Under the pieces are notes generated by a model. That model had not been told where the DNA came from. It ran no database searches and worked only from the letters and a program-made list of their open reading frames with translations. From NCBI RefSeq assembly GCF_039536745.1, contig NZ_BAAAZE010000008.1, forward strand, positions 682,001-746,000: a DNA stretch of 64,000 bases. Direction: 5' to 3'. Positions 18,369 to 28,431 of this stretch are shown here, in pieces. The stretch's first letter is position 1. Each line of letters starts with the position of its first letter. A program made the position numbers and the translations under genes. The DNA is from Actimicrobium antarcticum (GTDB taxonomy: Bacteria > Pseudomonadota > Gammaproteobacteria > Burkholderiales > Burkholderiaceae_D).

Positions 18369-20408
18369 TCAATCCGGCCGACGCAACCGGTCGATCAGCG
18401 CCAGTGTGTGCTGATCGGGCGGCGGCGTCATCAGGCTGACGATCACCAGCGCAAGGAATCCGGCTGGCACACCAAAGATTCCTGCTGAAATTGGTGCAAT
18501 ATGGAACCATTGCCCCGCAATCGAGCCACCGAGCGCCGGATAGGTGCGCAACATGTAGATCACACAGACCACCAGACCGACCAGCATGCCGGCAATGGCA
18601 CCGGGCTGGTTTGCACGCTTCCAGAACACCCCCAGCGCCAGCGCCGGAAACAGCATCGATGCCGCCAGTGAAAATGCCGCGCCGACCATCGACAGGATGT
18701 TGCCCGGCTTGAGTGACGCAACATAGGCGGCGATCAGCGCCACCACCAGCAAGAGCAGCTTCGAAATGGTGACGCGCTTCTGCGGCGACGCGGTCGGATC
18801 GATTTTCTTGAAGTAGACATCATGCGAGAGGGCGCTGGAAATTGTCAGCAACAGTCCGTCGGCAGTCGACAGCGCCGCCGCCAGTCCGCCGGCAGCGATC
18901 AGACCCGAGATGACATACGGCAGTCCGGCGATTTCGGGCGTGGCGAGCACCACGATGTCGCCATCCAGAACGATTTCAGCCAGCTGCACGATACCGTCGT
19001 GATTGATGTCGACGATGCTGACCAGTGGATTGGCTTTGTCGAGATTGGTCCAGTAAGAGACCCAGCCCGGCAGGTGCGAGTATTCGGAGCCGACCAGCGA
19101 GGTGTAAATATCCACCTTCACAAGCACCGCCAGCGCCGGAATCGTGATGTACAGCAGCATGATGAAAAACAGCGTCCAGAACACCGATTTGCGCGTTTCG
19201 ATGACCGACGGCGTGGTGTAGTACCGCACCAGCACATGCGGCAGGGCCGCAGTACCCATCATCAGGCACAGCACCAGCGCAAGGAAGTTGTTGCGCTTGA
19301 TGTCGGAAGCGGCAGCATCGGTGCCCGGAAAGGGCTTTGCATGCGGCACCAGCGGCGCGGCGCGCGCCAGGTAATTGGTGCGTGCCTCGGTCCATTTGCG
19401 CTGGGCTTCGCTGGCATCCTTCGGATACGCCGCAAGCGCTCGTGCTGCGGTCTTGATATCGATCAGCGAGGCGTTCTCGCGTTTGAGTTGCTCGACGCGG
19501 CGCTGCGCATCGACCCGGCCATCTTCCCAGGAGCCGGGCAGTGCGCGCAAGCGTACATCGAGATCGGCTGCGCGCTGCACGAACACATCGCGTACCTGCT
19601 TCTCGCCGGGATCGGCACTGAGCACCTTTTCGCGTTCACCGAGCGTCGATAGCGCCGTGCCATAGGAAATCTGCGGTACCGGCACACTGGTGTGCTTGAC
19701 CGACATCCACACCACCGGAATCATGTAGGCGATCAACATGATCAGGTACTGCGCCACCTGGGTCCAGGTGATCGCGCGCATGCCGCCGAGGAAGGAACAG
19801 ACCAGGATGCTGGCCAGCCCGAGGAATATCCCGACCGAGAAGTCCACGCCCGTAAAACGCGACGTGATCAGGCCGACGCCGTAGATTTGCGCGACCACAT
19901 ACGTGAACGACACAATCACGGTGGCCATCACCGCCAGCGTGCGCACCATATCGTTTCCGTAGCGCCCGCCGTAGCGCGCCGCCAGGTAATCGGGAATCGT
20001 GTATTGACCGAACTTGCGCAGATACGGCGCCACCAGCAGCGCCACGAGGACGAAGCCACCAGTCCATCCCATGATGTAGGCCAGCCCGTCGAAACCCTGC
20101 AAATACAGGCCACCGGCCAGGCTCAGGAAACTGGCAGCCGACATCCAGTCGGCGGCCGTTGCCATGCCATTGAACATGGCGGGCACGCGCCGCCCGGCCA
20201 CGTAGTATTCGGTGACGTCGGAAGTGCGGCTCATGACGCCGATGCCGGCGTACATCACGATGGTCGCGAACAGGAACAGGTAGCCGATCCACAGACGCGG
20301 CATGCCTTCTTTTTCGAGCAGCGCCAGCGTGATCAGGAACAGCACGAAACCCAGCGCAAACCAGGCGTAATAGCGCTTCAGTCGGGCCGAAAAGGCATTA
20401 CTCGCCAT
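18369..20408 (-). CDS. Sodium:solute symporter family protein, VC_2705 type (acetate/monocarboxylate-like)
   Basis: Inner-membrane Na+/solute symporter, 679 residues. The SSS signature region reads YVAGRRVPAMFNGMATAADWMSAASFLSLAGGLY, followed by SFTYVVAQIYGVGLITSRF. It has the extra central hydrophilic insert (about residues 245-345) of the VC_2705 subgroup, which pairs with a DUF4212 small membrane protein. That partner overlaps it upstream by 11 bp. Acetate or another short carboxylate is a family-based guess. Upstream kinase and regulator genes probably control it. Confidence 0.9.
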   Translation of the reverse strand: MASNAFSARLKRYYAWFALGFVLFLITLALLEKEGMPRLWIGYLFLFATIVMYAGIGVMSRTSDVTEYYVAGRRVPAMFNGMATAADWMSAASFLSLAGGLYLQGFDGLAYIMGWTGGFVLVALLVAPYLRKFGQYTIPDYLAARYGGRYGNDMVRTLAVMATVIVSFTYVVAQIYGVGLITSRFTGVDFSVGIFLGLASILVCSFLGGMRAITWTQVAQYLIMLIAYMIPVVWMSVKHTSVPVPQISYGTALSTLGEREKVLSADPGEKQVRDVFVQRAADLDVRLRALPGSWEDGRVDAQRRVEQLKRENASLIDIKTAARALAAYPKDASEAQRKWTEARTNYLARAAPLVPHAKPFPGTDAAASDIKRNNFLALVLCLMMGTAALPHVLVRYYTTPSVIETRKSVFWTLFFIMLLYITIPALAVLVKVDIYTSLVGSEYSHLPGWVSYWTNLDKANPLVSIVDINHDGIVQLAEIVLDGDIVVLATPEIAGLPYVISGLIAAGGLAAALSTADGLLLTISSALSHDVYFKKIDPTASPQKRVTISKLLLLVVALIAAYVASLKPGNILSMVGAAFSLAASMLFPALALGVFWKRANQPGAIAGMLVGLVVCVIYMLRTYPALGGSIAGQWFHIAPISAGIFGVPAGFLALVIVSLMTPPPDQHTLALIDRLRRPD

Positions 20409-20679
20409 CGCTGTTTTCCTCGACAAAGCGACGGTCCAGCGCCGCCATGCGCCAGGCATAACCAGCGATGATCACGACATACAGTACGGTAGCGCCCTGC
20501 GCCGCCAGATAAAACGACAACGGCCAACCGAACAGCGCGTAGCCATCCAGCTGGCGCGCGAAATAAATGATCGTGAAGGTGATGCCGAACCAGCCTGCCA
20601 GCAACTGCAATGTCAGGCGGCGGGTCATGCGCCAATGCGCGGCAGGCTTGAGTGGTGCACCGTGCAGGAATTCACGCAT
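20398..20679 (-). CDS. DUF4212 domain small membrane subunit
   Basis: 93-residue protein with two hydrophobic segments (LLAGWFGITFTIIYFA and LSFYLAAQGATVLYVVIIAG), typical of DUF4212/YhjB-like partners of SSS symporters. Its ATG shares a base with the TGA of the histidine kinase (TGATG, 20677-20681), and its end overlaps the symporter start by 11 bp. Tight coupling suggests it forms a subunit of the transporter. No biochemical role can be read from sequence. Confidence 0.9.
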   Translation of the reverse strand: MREFLHGAPLKPAAHWRMTRRLTLQLLAGWFGITFTIIYFARQLDGYALFGWPLSFYLAAQGATVLYVVIIAGYAWRMAALDRRFVEENSDGE

Positions 20680-22196
20680 CAGCCGATGTCCTCGATGAAG
20701 GCATGCAGCTGCGACATCGGCAACGTGACACGGAACAGGCTGCCCGGCACCTTCGGATCGTGGCTGTGCGGATTGTTGAAAATGTCGACTTCGGCATCGT
20801 GTTGCAATGCAATTTCACGCACGATCGCCAGTCCCAGCCCACTGCCTTCGGCATTGCTGCCAAGGATGCGATAAAAGCGCTCGAAGACATGGTTGCGCTC
20901 GGTGGCCGCAATACCGGGTCCTGTGTCTTCGATTTCCAGCATGGCATGCTCGCGGTCCTCATCGATGCGCACGCGGATGGTCACGCTACCGTGCGGCGGG
21001 GTGTAGCGCAGCGCGTTGTCGATCAGATTGCCCAGCAATTCGCGCAGCATCATCGGATTGCCACTGGTCATGACGGGATGTCCGGGCTGCTCGAAACCGA
21101 TATCGATGTGTCGCGTGAAGGCGGTCTGTACCCAGTCCTGCACGACATTGCGGGCCAGTTCGCACAGCTCGATCGGGACGAATGCTTTGGCTTGCGGGGT
21201 CTGGTTCTCTGCATGCGCCAGCGCCAGCAGCTGGTTGATCAGGCGGGTGGCCGATTCGGAGCTTTTCGAGAGCTGTTCCAGCGAGCGATGGATTTCTGTC
21301 TGTGAGGTCTGGCGCAGCGCCAGTTCCGATTGCATGCGCATGCCGGCCAGCGGCGTTTTCATCTGGTGCGCGGCATCGGCAATGAAGCGCTTTTGCAGCT
21401 GGATGGTTTGCGACAGGCGTTCCAGCATGTCGTTGAGCGAGCGCACCAGCGGCGAAATTTCTTCCGGCACCTGGCCGGAGGCGATCGGACTGAGGTCGTC
21501 TGGCCGGCGTGCCCGTATGCGTTGCTGCAACTCGGCCAGCGGTGCCAGTCCGCGTGCCAACGCAAACCAGACCAGCGCCAGTGCGACCGGCAGGATGATG
21601 AACTGCGGCAGGATCACGCCTTTGATGATTTCATTGGCCAGTTGTGCCCGCTTGTCCAGAGTCTCGCCGACCTGCACCAGCGCGAGTCGTGGCTCCCGCG
21701 AGGCGTCGCTGGCCTGTTCCGGAGCGCGCAGATCGACCAGCACATAGGCGATCCGCACTTCGGTGCCGTGCAGTCGGTCGTTGCGGAACTGTACCGAGCT
21801 GGTGGCCGGTTTTTCTTCATCCACCAGCGCCGGCATGTCGCGGTCGCCGTCGACAAATTCGCCGCGCGGGCCGAGCACCTGGTAGTACACGTTGTCGACA
21901 TCGTCAGCGCGCAGGATGTCGCGTGCCGTGCCGGGCAACAGTGCCACCACCTTGCCGTCGACTTCTCGCACCTGTTGCGACAGCACGGTAACGCTGTCAT
22001 CGAGCGCGCGGTCGAACGGCTGGTTGGCGATCGATTTTGCGACCAGGTAGGTGATGGCAATGCTCATTGGCCAGAGCAGCAGCAACGGCACCAGCATCCA
22101 GTCCAGAATTTCGCCGAACAGGGAACGCTGGATCGGTTCTGCGATGTTGTCGGGCGTATCCGCTGGCAGGGTGTTCGGCGTGTTCCGTAGCGGCAC
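20679..22196 (-). CDS. Sensor histidine kinase (2CSK_N/TctE-like)
   Basis: Inner-membrane sensor of 505 residues. Order: TM1 (WMLVPLLLLWPMSIAITYLVA), a periplasmic sensor region (about 55-190, 2CSK_N type), TM2 (ILPQFIILPVALALVWFALA), HAMP, the HisKA box ADAAHQMKTPLAGM with phospho-acceptor His, and a HATPase domain (LGNLIDNALRYTPP; EDTGPGI; GSGLGLAIVREI). The start codon is GTG, one base after the regulator stop. Downstream coupling to DUF4212 and the symporter suggests that it senses the transported carboxylate, by analogy with TctDE systems. Confidence 0.94.
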   Translation of the reverse strand: MPLRNTPNTLPADTPDNIAEPIQRSLFGEILDWMLVPLLLLWPMSIAITYLVAKSIANQPFDRALDDSVTVLSQQVREVDGKVVALLPGTARDILRADDVDNVYYQVLGPRGEFVDGDRDMPALVDEEKPATSSVQFRNDRLHGTEVRIAYVLVDLRAPEQASDASREPRLALVQVGETLDKRAQLANEIIKGVILPQFIILPVALALVWFALARGLAPLAELQQRIRARRPDDLSPIASGQVPEEISPLVRSLNDMLERLSQTIQLQKRFIADAAHQMKTPLAGMRMQSELALRQTSQTEIHRSLEQLSKSSESATRLINQLLALAHAENQTPQAKAFVPIELCELARNVVQDWVQTAFTRHIDIGFEQPGHPVMTSGNPMMLRELLGNLIDNALRYTPPHGSVTIRVRIDEDREHAMLEIEDTGPGIAATERNHVFERFYRILGSNAEGSGLGLAIVREIALQHDAEVDIFNNPHSHDPKVPGSLFRVTLPMSQLHAFIEDIG

Positions 22197-22197
22197 G

Positions 22198-22908
22198 TCA
22201 GGTCGCCGCTGGCGCTGGAGGCACGGGCAATGCCGTCACGTCGGGAAATTTTTCGAGGCAGTAACCGAGCCCGCGCACGGTGGCAATCCTGACGCCGCCG
22301 CTTTCGATCTTCTTGCGCAAGCGGTGGACGTAGACTTCGATCGCGTTGTTGCTGACTTCCTCACCCCATTCGCACAGATGGTCGACCAGCTGCTCTTTCG
22401 AGACCAGCCGGCCGGTACGCTGCAGCAGCACTTCCAGCAAGCCGAGTTCGCGTGCCGACAGATCCAGCATCTGTTCGTTCAGATACGCGATGCGGCCAAC
22501 CTGATCGTAGGACAGCGGCCCGTGCCGCACCACGGTCGGTCCGCCGCCAACACCGCGCCGGGTCAGGGCGCGCACGCGCGCTTCGAGTTCGGACAGGGCA
22601 AATGGCTTGGCCATGTAATCATCAGCACCGAGGTCGAGTCCCTTGACGCGCTGCTCGATTGAATCGGCGGCGGTCAGGATCAGCACGGGCAGGTGGGAAT
22701 TGCGGGCGCGCAGCTTGCGCAGCACTTCCAGGCCCGACATCCGTGGCAGGCCGAGGTCGAGGATCAGCAGGTCGAAGTCCTGTGTCGACAGCGCCAGATC
22801 GGCCTCCACGCCGTTATGCACGCAATCGGTGGCATAGCCGGACTGGCGCAGCGAACGCGTCAATCCATCGGCCAGTACGCTGTCGTCTTCGGCAAGCAGG
22901 ATACGCAT
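22198..22908 (-). CDS. OmpR/PhoB-family response regulator
   Basis: 236-residue DNA-binding response regulator. The receiver begins MRILLAEDDSVLADGLTRSL; the phospho-acceptor Asp lies in DLLILDLGLPRMSG (around residue 51) and the conserved Lys in DDYMAKPF. The winged-helix effector domain ends LRKKIESGGVRIATVRGLGYCLE. Start 22908 is at the receiver start, and an in-frame extension to 22965 is rejected. Cognate kinase follows immediately. Confidence 0.95.
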   Translation of the reverse strand: MRILLAEDDSVLADGLTRSLRQSGYATDCVHNGVEADLALSTQDFDLLILDLGLPRMSGLEVLRKLRARNSHLPVLILTAADSIEQRVKGLDLGADDYMAKPFALSELEARVRALTRRGVGGGPTVVRHGPLSYDQVGRIAYLNEQMLDLSARELGLLEVLLQRTGRLVSKEQLVDHLCEWGEEVSNNAIEVYVHRLRKKIESGGVRIATVRGLGYCLEKFPDVTALPVPPAPAAT

Positions 22909-23007
22909 GGTATTTGGCCCAGGGAGGAATGCGCAGAGTTTATTGCGTTCGCTGGATTCGGGCAAGAAATGATGGTTTTGCCAGAGATGACAAATTCACC
23001 GGATCGT

Positions 23008-23976
23008 TCATCGGCGCGGCGGGCTGTAGTCGGGAAAGAACTCCCGTAGCAAAAATTGCTGCAGACCGGCGGACTCTTCCGGACGGGCGCTCAACATAAT
23101 TTTTTTGCCTAGCCGGCGTGAATCCCACGAGAAATCCTCCTGGGTATGCTGGCGAATGATCTCGATCATCTTCTTGACCACGGCGATCCGGATATCGAGC
23201 TCGCTACCTTGTTCGACGTTGAGCATCTGGCTCCAGTTGCGGCCGGCGTCTTTCTTCCAGCCGCGGAACAGGAATTCGGCGTTGTGTGCACCGACACTTT
23301 GTAACTGGAACAGGCCGCCGCCGCTTTCCTTCTCGATGCCAGCGGACTTCAGACTGGAGGCGATATTGGCCAGCGCCGCCTGCTTGCCGCGCTCGTTATC
23401 CTGTTGCTCGGGCGTGCCGCGTGCAGCCTGGGTTGCGCGTTCCTGTGATTCGGCTTCCGCACGCTGTTGCTGCTTCGCGGCCAGTCGGCTGGAGAAGTCA
23501 TCGACGGGTGGGGTTGCGGGCTCGGGCGGCGGAACGGTGCGGGCGAGTGCCGGCAGGCTTGGCGTGTCGGGAACTGGCCGCGGTCGACTGGCGCGTACCG
23601 GCGCCTGCTTTTGCGGTTTTGGCTTGCGCGGAACGACCGTTGGCCTGGCCGGTACTTCGACGCCGCGTGCGCGCTTCGGCTGTGCCGCGGCATCCGGTAC
23701 GTTCGGAATCATCATCAACGTGGTTTCGGTATCACGCTTGCCATCCAACGGCTGCGGAAAGTCGCTCGTGTGATGCAGGATAAGCCAGAGCACCAGGCCA
23801 TGCAGCAGCAGGGTCACGACGGCAGCGACCGAAATTGTGACCGGCCGGGAACGCGGTGGCTCGACCGGAGTCATCCGGTCGGTAGACCGCCGGCGGGGCT
23901 GGCGCAATGAGGATGTGGTTTCGTAGGGCAAGTAGCGGCGTGAATTCGGTGGAGTCTCTTGGTGGCAATAAGTCAT
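23008..23976 (-). CDS. TonB-like single-pass protein of unknown function
   Basis: I do not recognise a named family. The reading has a cytoplasmic N-terminus, one membrane segment (ISVAAVVTLLLHGLVLWLIL), a long periplasmic Pro/Lys/Arg/Ala-rich linker (about residues 100-190), a Gln/Glu-rich coil and a conserved-looking globular C-terminus (FLFRGWKKDAGRNWSQMLNVEQG). The topology resembles TonB/TolA, but the usual TonB C-terminal motif is not visible. The start is uncertain: ATG at 23976 or 23874, or TTG at 23997. It lies between the kinase-regulator set and recA, divergent from recA. Confidence 0.75.
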   Translation of the reverse strand: MTYCHQETPPNSRRYLPYETTSSLRQPRRRSTDRMTPVEPPRSRPVTISVAAVVTLLLHGLVLWLILHHTSDFPQPLDGKRDTETTLMMIPNVPDAAAQPKRARGVEVPARPTVVPRKPKPQKQAPVRASRPRPVPDTPSLPALARTVPPPEPATPPVDDFSSRLAAKQQQRAEAESQERATQAARGTPEQQDNERGKQAALANIASSLKSAGIEKESGGGLFQLQSVGAHNAEFLFRGWKKDAGRNWSQMLNVEQGSELDIRIAVVKKMIEIIRQHTQEDFSWDSRRLGKKIMLSARPEESAGLQQFLLREFFPDYSPPRR

Positions 23977-24155
23977 TGCGTCATCGAATCGACGCAAGTG
24001 CGAAGGTTACCACCGGATGCGCAGACAAATATTTCGTCATGTATCCTGCGACCTGCGCGGCCGCATCGTGGGATGATCCCGGATTGCCAGTTGGTCACGT
24101 TGACGCCCGGGCCAGAAGTTTGATCTGGCACAAAAAACCCTGCTTGCATAAACCA

Positions 24156-24171
24156 CTGTTTTTTTATACAG
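24156..24171. promoter_or_regulatory. LexA box upstream of recA
   Basis: CTGTTTTTTTATACAG matches the SOS operator consensus CTGT-N8-ACAG exactly in its outer tetramers. It lies 84 bp upstream of the recA start, in the intergenic region of 278 bp divergent from the TonB-like gene. LexA repression of recA is well established in related bacteria. Confidence 0.9.
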
Positions 24172-24254
24172 TGCGAGCTGTGATTGAATATGATGGCTTG
24201 TGATTGATGTAACGATGCCAGATCGCTGGCATCCCTACCGTTGAAAGAAGATTC

Positions 24255-25361
24255 ATGGACGACAAAAAAGCCTTACCCGGTTCAGACAAGAGCAAGGCGC
24301 TAGCGGCAGCGCTGGCCCAGATCGAAAAACAGTTCGGCAAAGGTTCGGTCATGCGTATGGCCGATGGCGCCGTGGTCGAAGAAGTCCAGGTCGTATCGAC
24401 CGGCTCGCTCGGTCTCGACATCGCCCTTGGTGTCGGTGGCCTGCCACGCGGCCGTGTGGTCGAAATTTACGGTCCGGAATCCTCCGGCAAGACCACCCTG
24501 ACGTTGCAAACCATCGCCGAGATGCAAAAGCTCGGCGGCACCTGCGCCTTTATCGATGCCGAACATGCGCTCGATGTGGGCTACGCCCAAAAACTTGGCA
24601 TCAACCTGTCGGACCTGCTGATTTCGCAGCCCGATACCGGCGAGCAGGCGCTCGAAATTACCGATGCACTGGTGCGTTCGGGTGCCGTTGACCTGATCGT
24701 CATCGACTCGGTCGCCGCCCTGACGCCACGCGCTGAAATCGAAGGCGACATGGGCGATTCGTTGCCTGGTTTGCAGGCACGACTGATGTCGCAAGCACTG
24801 CGCAAACTGACTGGGTCGATCAATCGCACCAACACACTGGTCATCTTCATCAACCAGATCCGGATGAAGATCGGTGTCATGTTCGGTAACCCCGAGACCA
24901 CTACGGGCGGCAATGCATTGAAGTTCTATGCCTCGGTACGCCTGGATATCCGCCGCACCGGCTCGATCAAGTCCGGCGATGAAGTCATCGGCAATGAAAC
25001 CAAGGTCAAGGTCGTCAAGAACAAGATCGCACCGCCATTTCGCGAAGCGCATTTCGACATTCTGTATGGCGAAGGCGTCTCCCGCGAAGGTGAAATCCTC
25101 GATCTCGGCGCAGAGGCCAAGATCGTCGAAAAAGCGGGTGCCTGGTACAGCTACAACGGCGAACGCATCGGCCAGGGCAAGGACAACGCACGCACTTTCC
25201 TGAAAGAGCGTCCGGAACTCGCCCGCGAGATCGAAAACAAGGTCCGTGTCTCGCTGGGTGTGCCGGAACTGGGTGCCATCAAGGCCGCCGAGCCTGCCGC
25301 CAAAAAGAAAGCAGCAGCCGATAAGGCCGCTGCCGACAGCAAGGACGTCGCGGCAGAATGA
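24255..25361 (+). CDS. recA: Recombinase RecA
   Basis: DNA strand-exchange protein and LexA co-protease, 368 residues. Walker A is GPESSGKTTL (around residue 75), Walker B is LIVIDSVAAL, and the loop FINQIRMKIGVMFGNPETTTGGNALKF is present in pieces around residue 200-235. The C-terminus carries an Ala/Lys-rich acidic tail. A LexA box precedes it. recX follows on the same strand 94 bp downstream. Full length and uninterrupted. Confidence 0.99.
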   Translation: MDDKKALPGSDKSKALAAALAQIEKQFGKGSVMRMADGAVVEEVQVVSTGSLGLDIALGVGGLPRGRVVEIYGPESSGKTTLTLQTIAEMQKLGGTCAFIDAEHALDVGYAQKLGINLSDLLISQPDTGEQALEITDALVRSGAVDLIVIDSVAALTPRAEIEGDMGDSLPGLQARLMSQALRKLTGSINRTNTLVIFINQIRMKIGVMFGNPETTTGGNALKFYASVRLDIRRTGSIKSGDEVIGNETKVKVVKNKIAPPFREAHFDILYGEGVSREGEILDLGAEAKIVEKAGAWYSYNGERIGQGKDNARTFLKERPELAREIENKVRVSLGVPELGAIKAAEPAAKKKAAADKAAADSKDVAAE

Positions 25362-25455
25362 TCGGCGCGGCTTGCGCTTGTCGGGGAGTGTGCCGGTGTG
25401 CTGATGTGCGCACCGCACAGCATCCCGACAAATTCATGCCCGCCGCGCACCGCTG

Positions 25456-25929
25456 ATGGCCCGGCCGCAAGTCAGTCTGAAGGCGAGGGCGCTGCGCTAT
25501 TTGTCGATGCGTGAACATAGCCGGCTGGAGCTGTCGCGCAAGTTGCAACGTCATGTGCAGGAAGGCGAGGACCTCGACGCCTTGCTTGACTGGCTGGAGA
25601 ACGCCAAATTCCTGTCGCAAGCGCGTTTTTCGGAATCGTTGATTCACCGTCGTGCGGCGCGCTTCGGTAATAACCGGATCGTCTCCGAACTGCAAAGCCA
25701 CGGCATTCAGGGCGAGGAACTGAGTGTCCTGAAAGGCAGATTGCAGACTGATGAAGTGGCGCGGGCGCGGGAGGTCTGGCTCCGGAAATTCGGAGAGCCA
25801 CCGACAAGCGCTGCCGAGCGCGGCAAGCAAATGCGATTTTTGCAGCAACGCGGCTTTTCGCATCGGGCGATTCAGGCGGCAATGCGGTTGCGTGGCGATG
25901 AGGATGATTTTATGGCGGACGAGGAATGA
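25456..25929 (+). CDS. recX: Regulatory protein RecX
   Basis: 157-residue inhibitor of RecA filament extension. ARALRYLSMREHSRLELSRKL at the N-terminus, FLSQARFSESLI and QRGFSHRAIQAAM near the end are the three-helix RecX repeats. It sits directly downstream of recA, as in most proteobacteria, probably co-transcribed by read-through. Start ATG at 25456. Confidence 0.95.
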   Translation: MARPQVSLKARALRYLSMREHSRLELSRKLQRHVQEGEDLDALLDWLENAKFLSQARFSESLIHRRAARFGNNRIVSELQSHGIQGEELSVLKGRLQTDEVARAREVWLRKFGEPPTSAAERGKQMRFLQQRGFSHRAIQAAMRLRGDEDDFMADEE

Positions 25930-26593
25930 GCTAGTTGTTTGGCTGTAGTTGTACGCTCACGCCGATCGTCCATTCGACTGTTTTCTAGTAAATCGCTGGC
26001 TACGGGTGTCTTCTACAAGCCGCTGGCGGTGCCGTTCTTGTCGCAATCTCGGGATGTGCGGCTTGGCCGCCAATGGACGATTCGAGTGCCCGCCATCGGG
26101 GACGGGTATCAACTACAGGTCCCAAGTACAGGTCCCAAGTACAGGTGTCGAGTCAGTATCAACCCAACTGAAGCCGGGTTCGAGATGACAATGACCGCCG
26201 CTCGAAAAGTTACGCAGCAAGGACGACGCACTCGTCCGTCAAGCATGTGCCGTATCGATTAGCGTTAAAAATAGTCCCTTTCCAGACAAGAACTGACGGT
26301 AATCAGTCCCAGTAGTTTCCTTTCCTGAAAATAATTCTTTGCCAACCATGAATCATGGTCGACGATTGTTTGCGTTCCGGCAGGTGAGAAGTTTTCCCGG
26401 CTGCCCAAAACTGTCTGCCAATTGACTATGCCGGTCCGCCAGATTGCCTGCAATCGGCGCTGCAGATGTGTAATACCAAATTGAGCTGTGCTACACTTTC
26501 CCGGTTTTTGCACTGCCGCATGAGCGGTTGTGAACGCAGAATCTGCTTTCACTGAACGCAAATGCGGCCTTCTTTTTTTATCGCCGCTCTTTC
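25930..26593. other. 664-bp intergenic region with no supported gene
   Basis: A frame from 25939 to 26262 is open but its product (rich in Arg and Ser, no motif) shows nothing to support it. The region contains a 13-bp direct repeat at 26115-26146 and, near 26480-26560, an AT-rich stretch that may hold the promoter for the DUF2889-sucCD genes. No tRNA, transposase fragment or terminator hairpin was recognised. Confidence 0.6.
26115..26146. repeat. Tandem 13-bp repeat (ACAGGTCCCAAGT)
   Basis: ACAGGTCCCAAGT occurs twice in direct succession (26115-26127 and 26128-26140) followed by a partial third unit ACAGGT. It lies in the recX-DUF2889 gap. Slippage origin is likely; no role is evident. Confidence 0.85.
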
Positions 26594-27187
26594 ATGGCAT
26601 TGGTCCGTATGCCCCTATCTCCGCCTGTTTCCCGTCGCGCTCTGAAGCACACTCGCTCCATCAAGGTCGAGGCGTTTGCTCGTGATGACGGGTTGTGGGA
26701 CATCGATGCACAAATTACCGATATTAAAACCCGCGTCGTGACATTGGCTTCTGGCAGTCGTGACGCTGGCGAGCCCATTCATGACCTCAAGCTGCGTCTG
26801 ACCATCGACCTCGCGTTCAATGTGGTGGCGGCCGAAGCCGTTTCCGACGCTGTACCGTACCCCGGATTTTGCGACACCATCGGCCCGGCCTACCAATCAC
26901 TAGTCGGCCTGAACCTGCTAAAGGGGTTCAGACATGAACTCAAAGGCCGGGTCGCCGGCATCGCAGGGTGTTCGCACTTGACCGAGCTCGCCCAAATCCT
27001 GCCAACCGCAGCGATTCAGGCCTTTGCCGGCGATGTGATCGATACGCGCGACGGCGACAGCGCCAACCAGCATGAAAAACCTTTTCAACTCGACCGCTGC
27101 CACGCATTACGCACCGATGGTGTGGCGGTAGCGCAATATTATCCGCGATGGTCGATCAAAGTCGCGGACCCGTCTCAATCCAGTTAG
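26594..27187 (+). CDS. DUF2889 domain-containing protein
   Basis: 197-residue protein of the DUF2889 family, function unknown. RRALKHTRSIKVEAFARDDGLWDIDAQITDIKT near the N-terminus and YPGFCDTIGPAYQSLVGLNLLKGFRHELK in the middle are family landmarks; GIAGCSHLTELAQILPTAAIQAF follows with its conserved Cys. It sits 43 bp before sucC, an order common in related betaproteobacteria. Confidence 0.9.
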   Translation: MALVRMPLSPPVSRRALKHTRSIKVEAFARDDGLWDIDAQITDIKTRVVTLASGSRDAGEPIHDLKLRLTIDLAFNVVAAEAVSDAVPYPGFCDTIGPAYQSLVGLNLLKGFRHELKGRVAGIAGCSHLTELAQILPTAAIQAFAGDVIDTRDGDSANQHEKPFQLDRCHALRTDGVAVAQYYPRWSIKVADPSQSS

Positions 27188-27230
27188 TCAACCCAGCACT
27201 TTTACGATCAGCGTTTGAAGGGAAGCTCGC

Positions 27231-28397
<1,167 letters not shown>

Positions 28398-28431
28398 CCG
28401 CACGCCAAAATACGAGCTACTAGGAACAACC

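Noticed and set aside
25939..26262. 107-residue ORF between recX and DUF2889
   Set aside because: Basic, low-complexity, no ribosome site, and includes the tandem 13-bp repeat.
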